From: Blastocatellia bacterium
GTDB taxonomy: Bacteria; Acidobacteriota; Blastocatellia; Pyrinomonadales; Pyrinomonadaceae
DNA: 6,497 nucleotides
Direction of reading: 5' to 3'
Assembly: GCA_003175865.1 (NCBI GenBank)
Contig: PSRF01000366.1
Location: 1-6,497, forward strand
In this document: one piece after another, positions 6,232 through 6,497 of the stretch
How the letters are laid out: every line of letters begins with the position of its first letter
How positions within the stretch are numbered: the stretch's first letter is position 1
Notes under the pieces: model-generated
What the model was told of the DNA's origin: nothing
The model's input: only the letters and a program-made list of their open reading frames with translations
Database searches by the model: none
Translations under genes and position numbers: made by a program

Positions 6232-6497
6232 TCACGGTCCAAACCTCAAGCGGTACTCCGGCGAGTTCACGAAGCCATTCACCATCGTGCGGAAGTCCGT
6301 TGGGTGTGTGTTCAGATAAGTCAGCCACGCGTTGTAACCAGCCGGCTCCGGTGCACGTCGCAAGTACCCAAAGTACTGCATCGCCACAAACGCCTGGTTG
6401 AACTCCACATTGAACACCTCATCTGAATCAGCGATCGCCCTGAGTACCTGTGCACGCGTCAACGTCCCCGCGCCCAACTGATTCGTTAGATCAGCTG
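6232..6497 (-). CDS. C-terminal DUF4214 domain of a larger protein, 5' end outside the window
   Basis: The reading frame stays open to the window edge, so only the last 87 complete codons and the stop are seen. The sequence reads ADLTNQLGAGTLTRAQVLRAIADSDEV, then FNQAFVAMQYFGYLRRAPEPAGYNAW, and ends GFVNSPEYRLRFGP. This is the usual DUF4214 pattern: a short helical segment with a TR-x-Q-V-L motif, a Tyr-rich helix, a P-E/D-x-x-G-Y-x-x-W core and an S-x-E-Y-x-x-R-F-G end. In Acidobacteriota and other bacteria this domain often ends long secreted or surface proteins; its function is not known. A TTG within the frame at 6477 could be mistaken for a start, but coding continues upstream of it. The stop lies 21 bases from the converging VWA gene's stop, with no clear shared terminator. 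A dead relative of this tail lies at 4962-5104. Confidence 0.85.
   Translation of the reverse strand, partial: ADLTNQLGAGTLTRAQVLRAIADSDEVFNVEFNQAFVAMQYFGYLRRAPEPAGYNAWLTYLNTHPTDFRTMVNGFVNSPEYRLRFGP

Overview
The window looks like a chromosomal segment of an Acidobacteriota-type bacterium, probably near Blastocatellia or Pyrinomonadales. That placement is inferred from three protein types that occur together in that phylum: a very large Oar-like outer-membrane receptor with an N-terminal carboxypeptidase-regulatory-like domain, a standalone secreted VWA protein of the 'VWFA-related Acidobacterial' type, and a DUF4214 C-terminal tail. Base composition is near-balanced by eye. No RNA genes, CRISPR arrays, insertion sequences or phage genes were seen.

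Left part, minus strand (positions 1-4926). A LacI/GalR-family regulator (4862-3759) is followed, after a 131-base gap, by a 1189-residue TonB-dependent receptor (3627-58), then a GC-rich hairpin with a T-run that fits an intrinsic terminator. The 12-base palindrome GTTAACGTTAAC lies just upstream of the regulator gene. A 10/12 match to it, GTTATCGCTAAC, lies in the gap upstream of the receptor gene. Both are centred on CG, as LacI-family operators usually are, and each sits at or just past a plausible sigma70-like promoter. The simplest model is a regulator that represses itself and an outer-membrane importer, probably in response to a sugar or glycan-derived ligand. The ligand cannot be read from the sequence.

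Right part (4927-6497). The 394 bases between the regulator and the next gene hold the regulator's promoter region and a decayed DUF4214 C-terminal remnant (4962-5104, plus strand) carrying a frameshift and an in-frame stop. About 130 further bases (5105-5240) show nothing recognisable. Next comes a 317-residue secreted or membrane-anchored VWA protein with a complete MIDAS metal site (5257-6210, plus strand). Converging on it, 21 bases away, is the 3' end of a gene coding for an intact DUF4214 tail (6232 to the window edge, minus strand). The VWA gene is therefore bracketed by two DUF4214 C-termini in inverted orientation, one dead and one intact, which suggests past rearrangement.

Nothing here amounts to a clear new molecular system. 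The observations most worth testing are the paired operators and the inverted DUF4214 tails.
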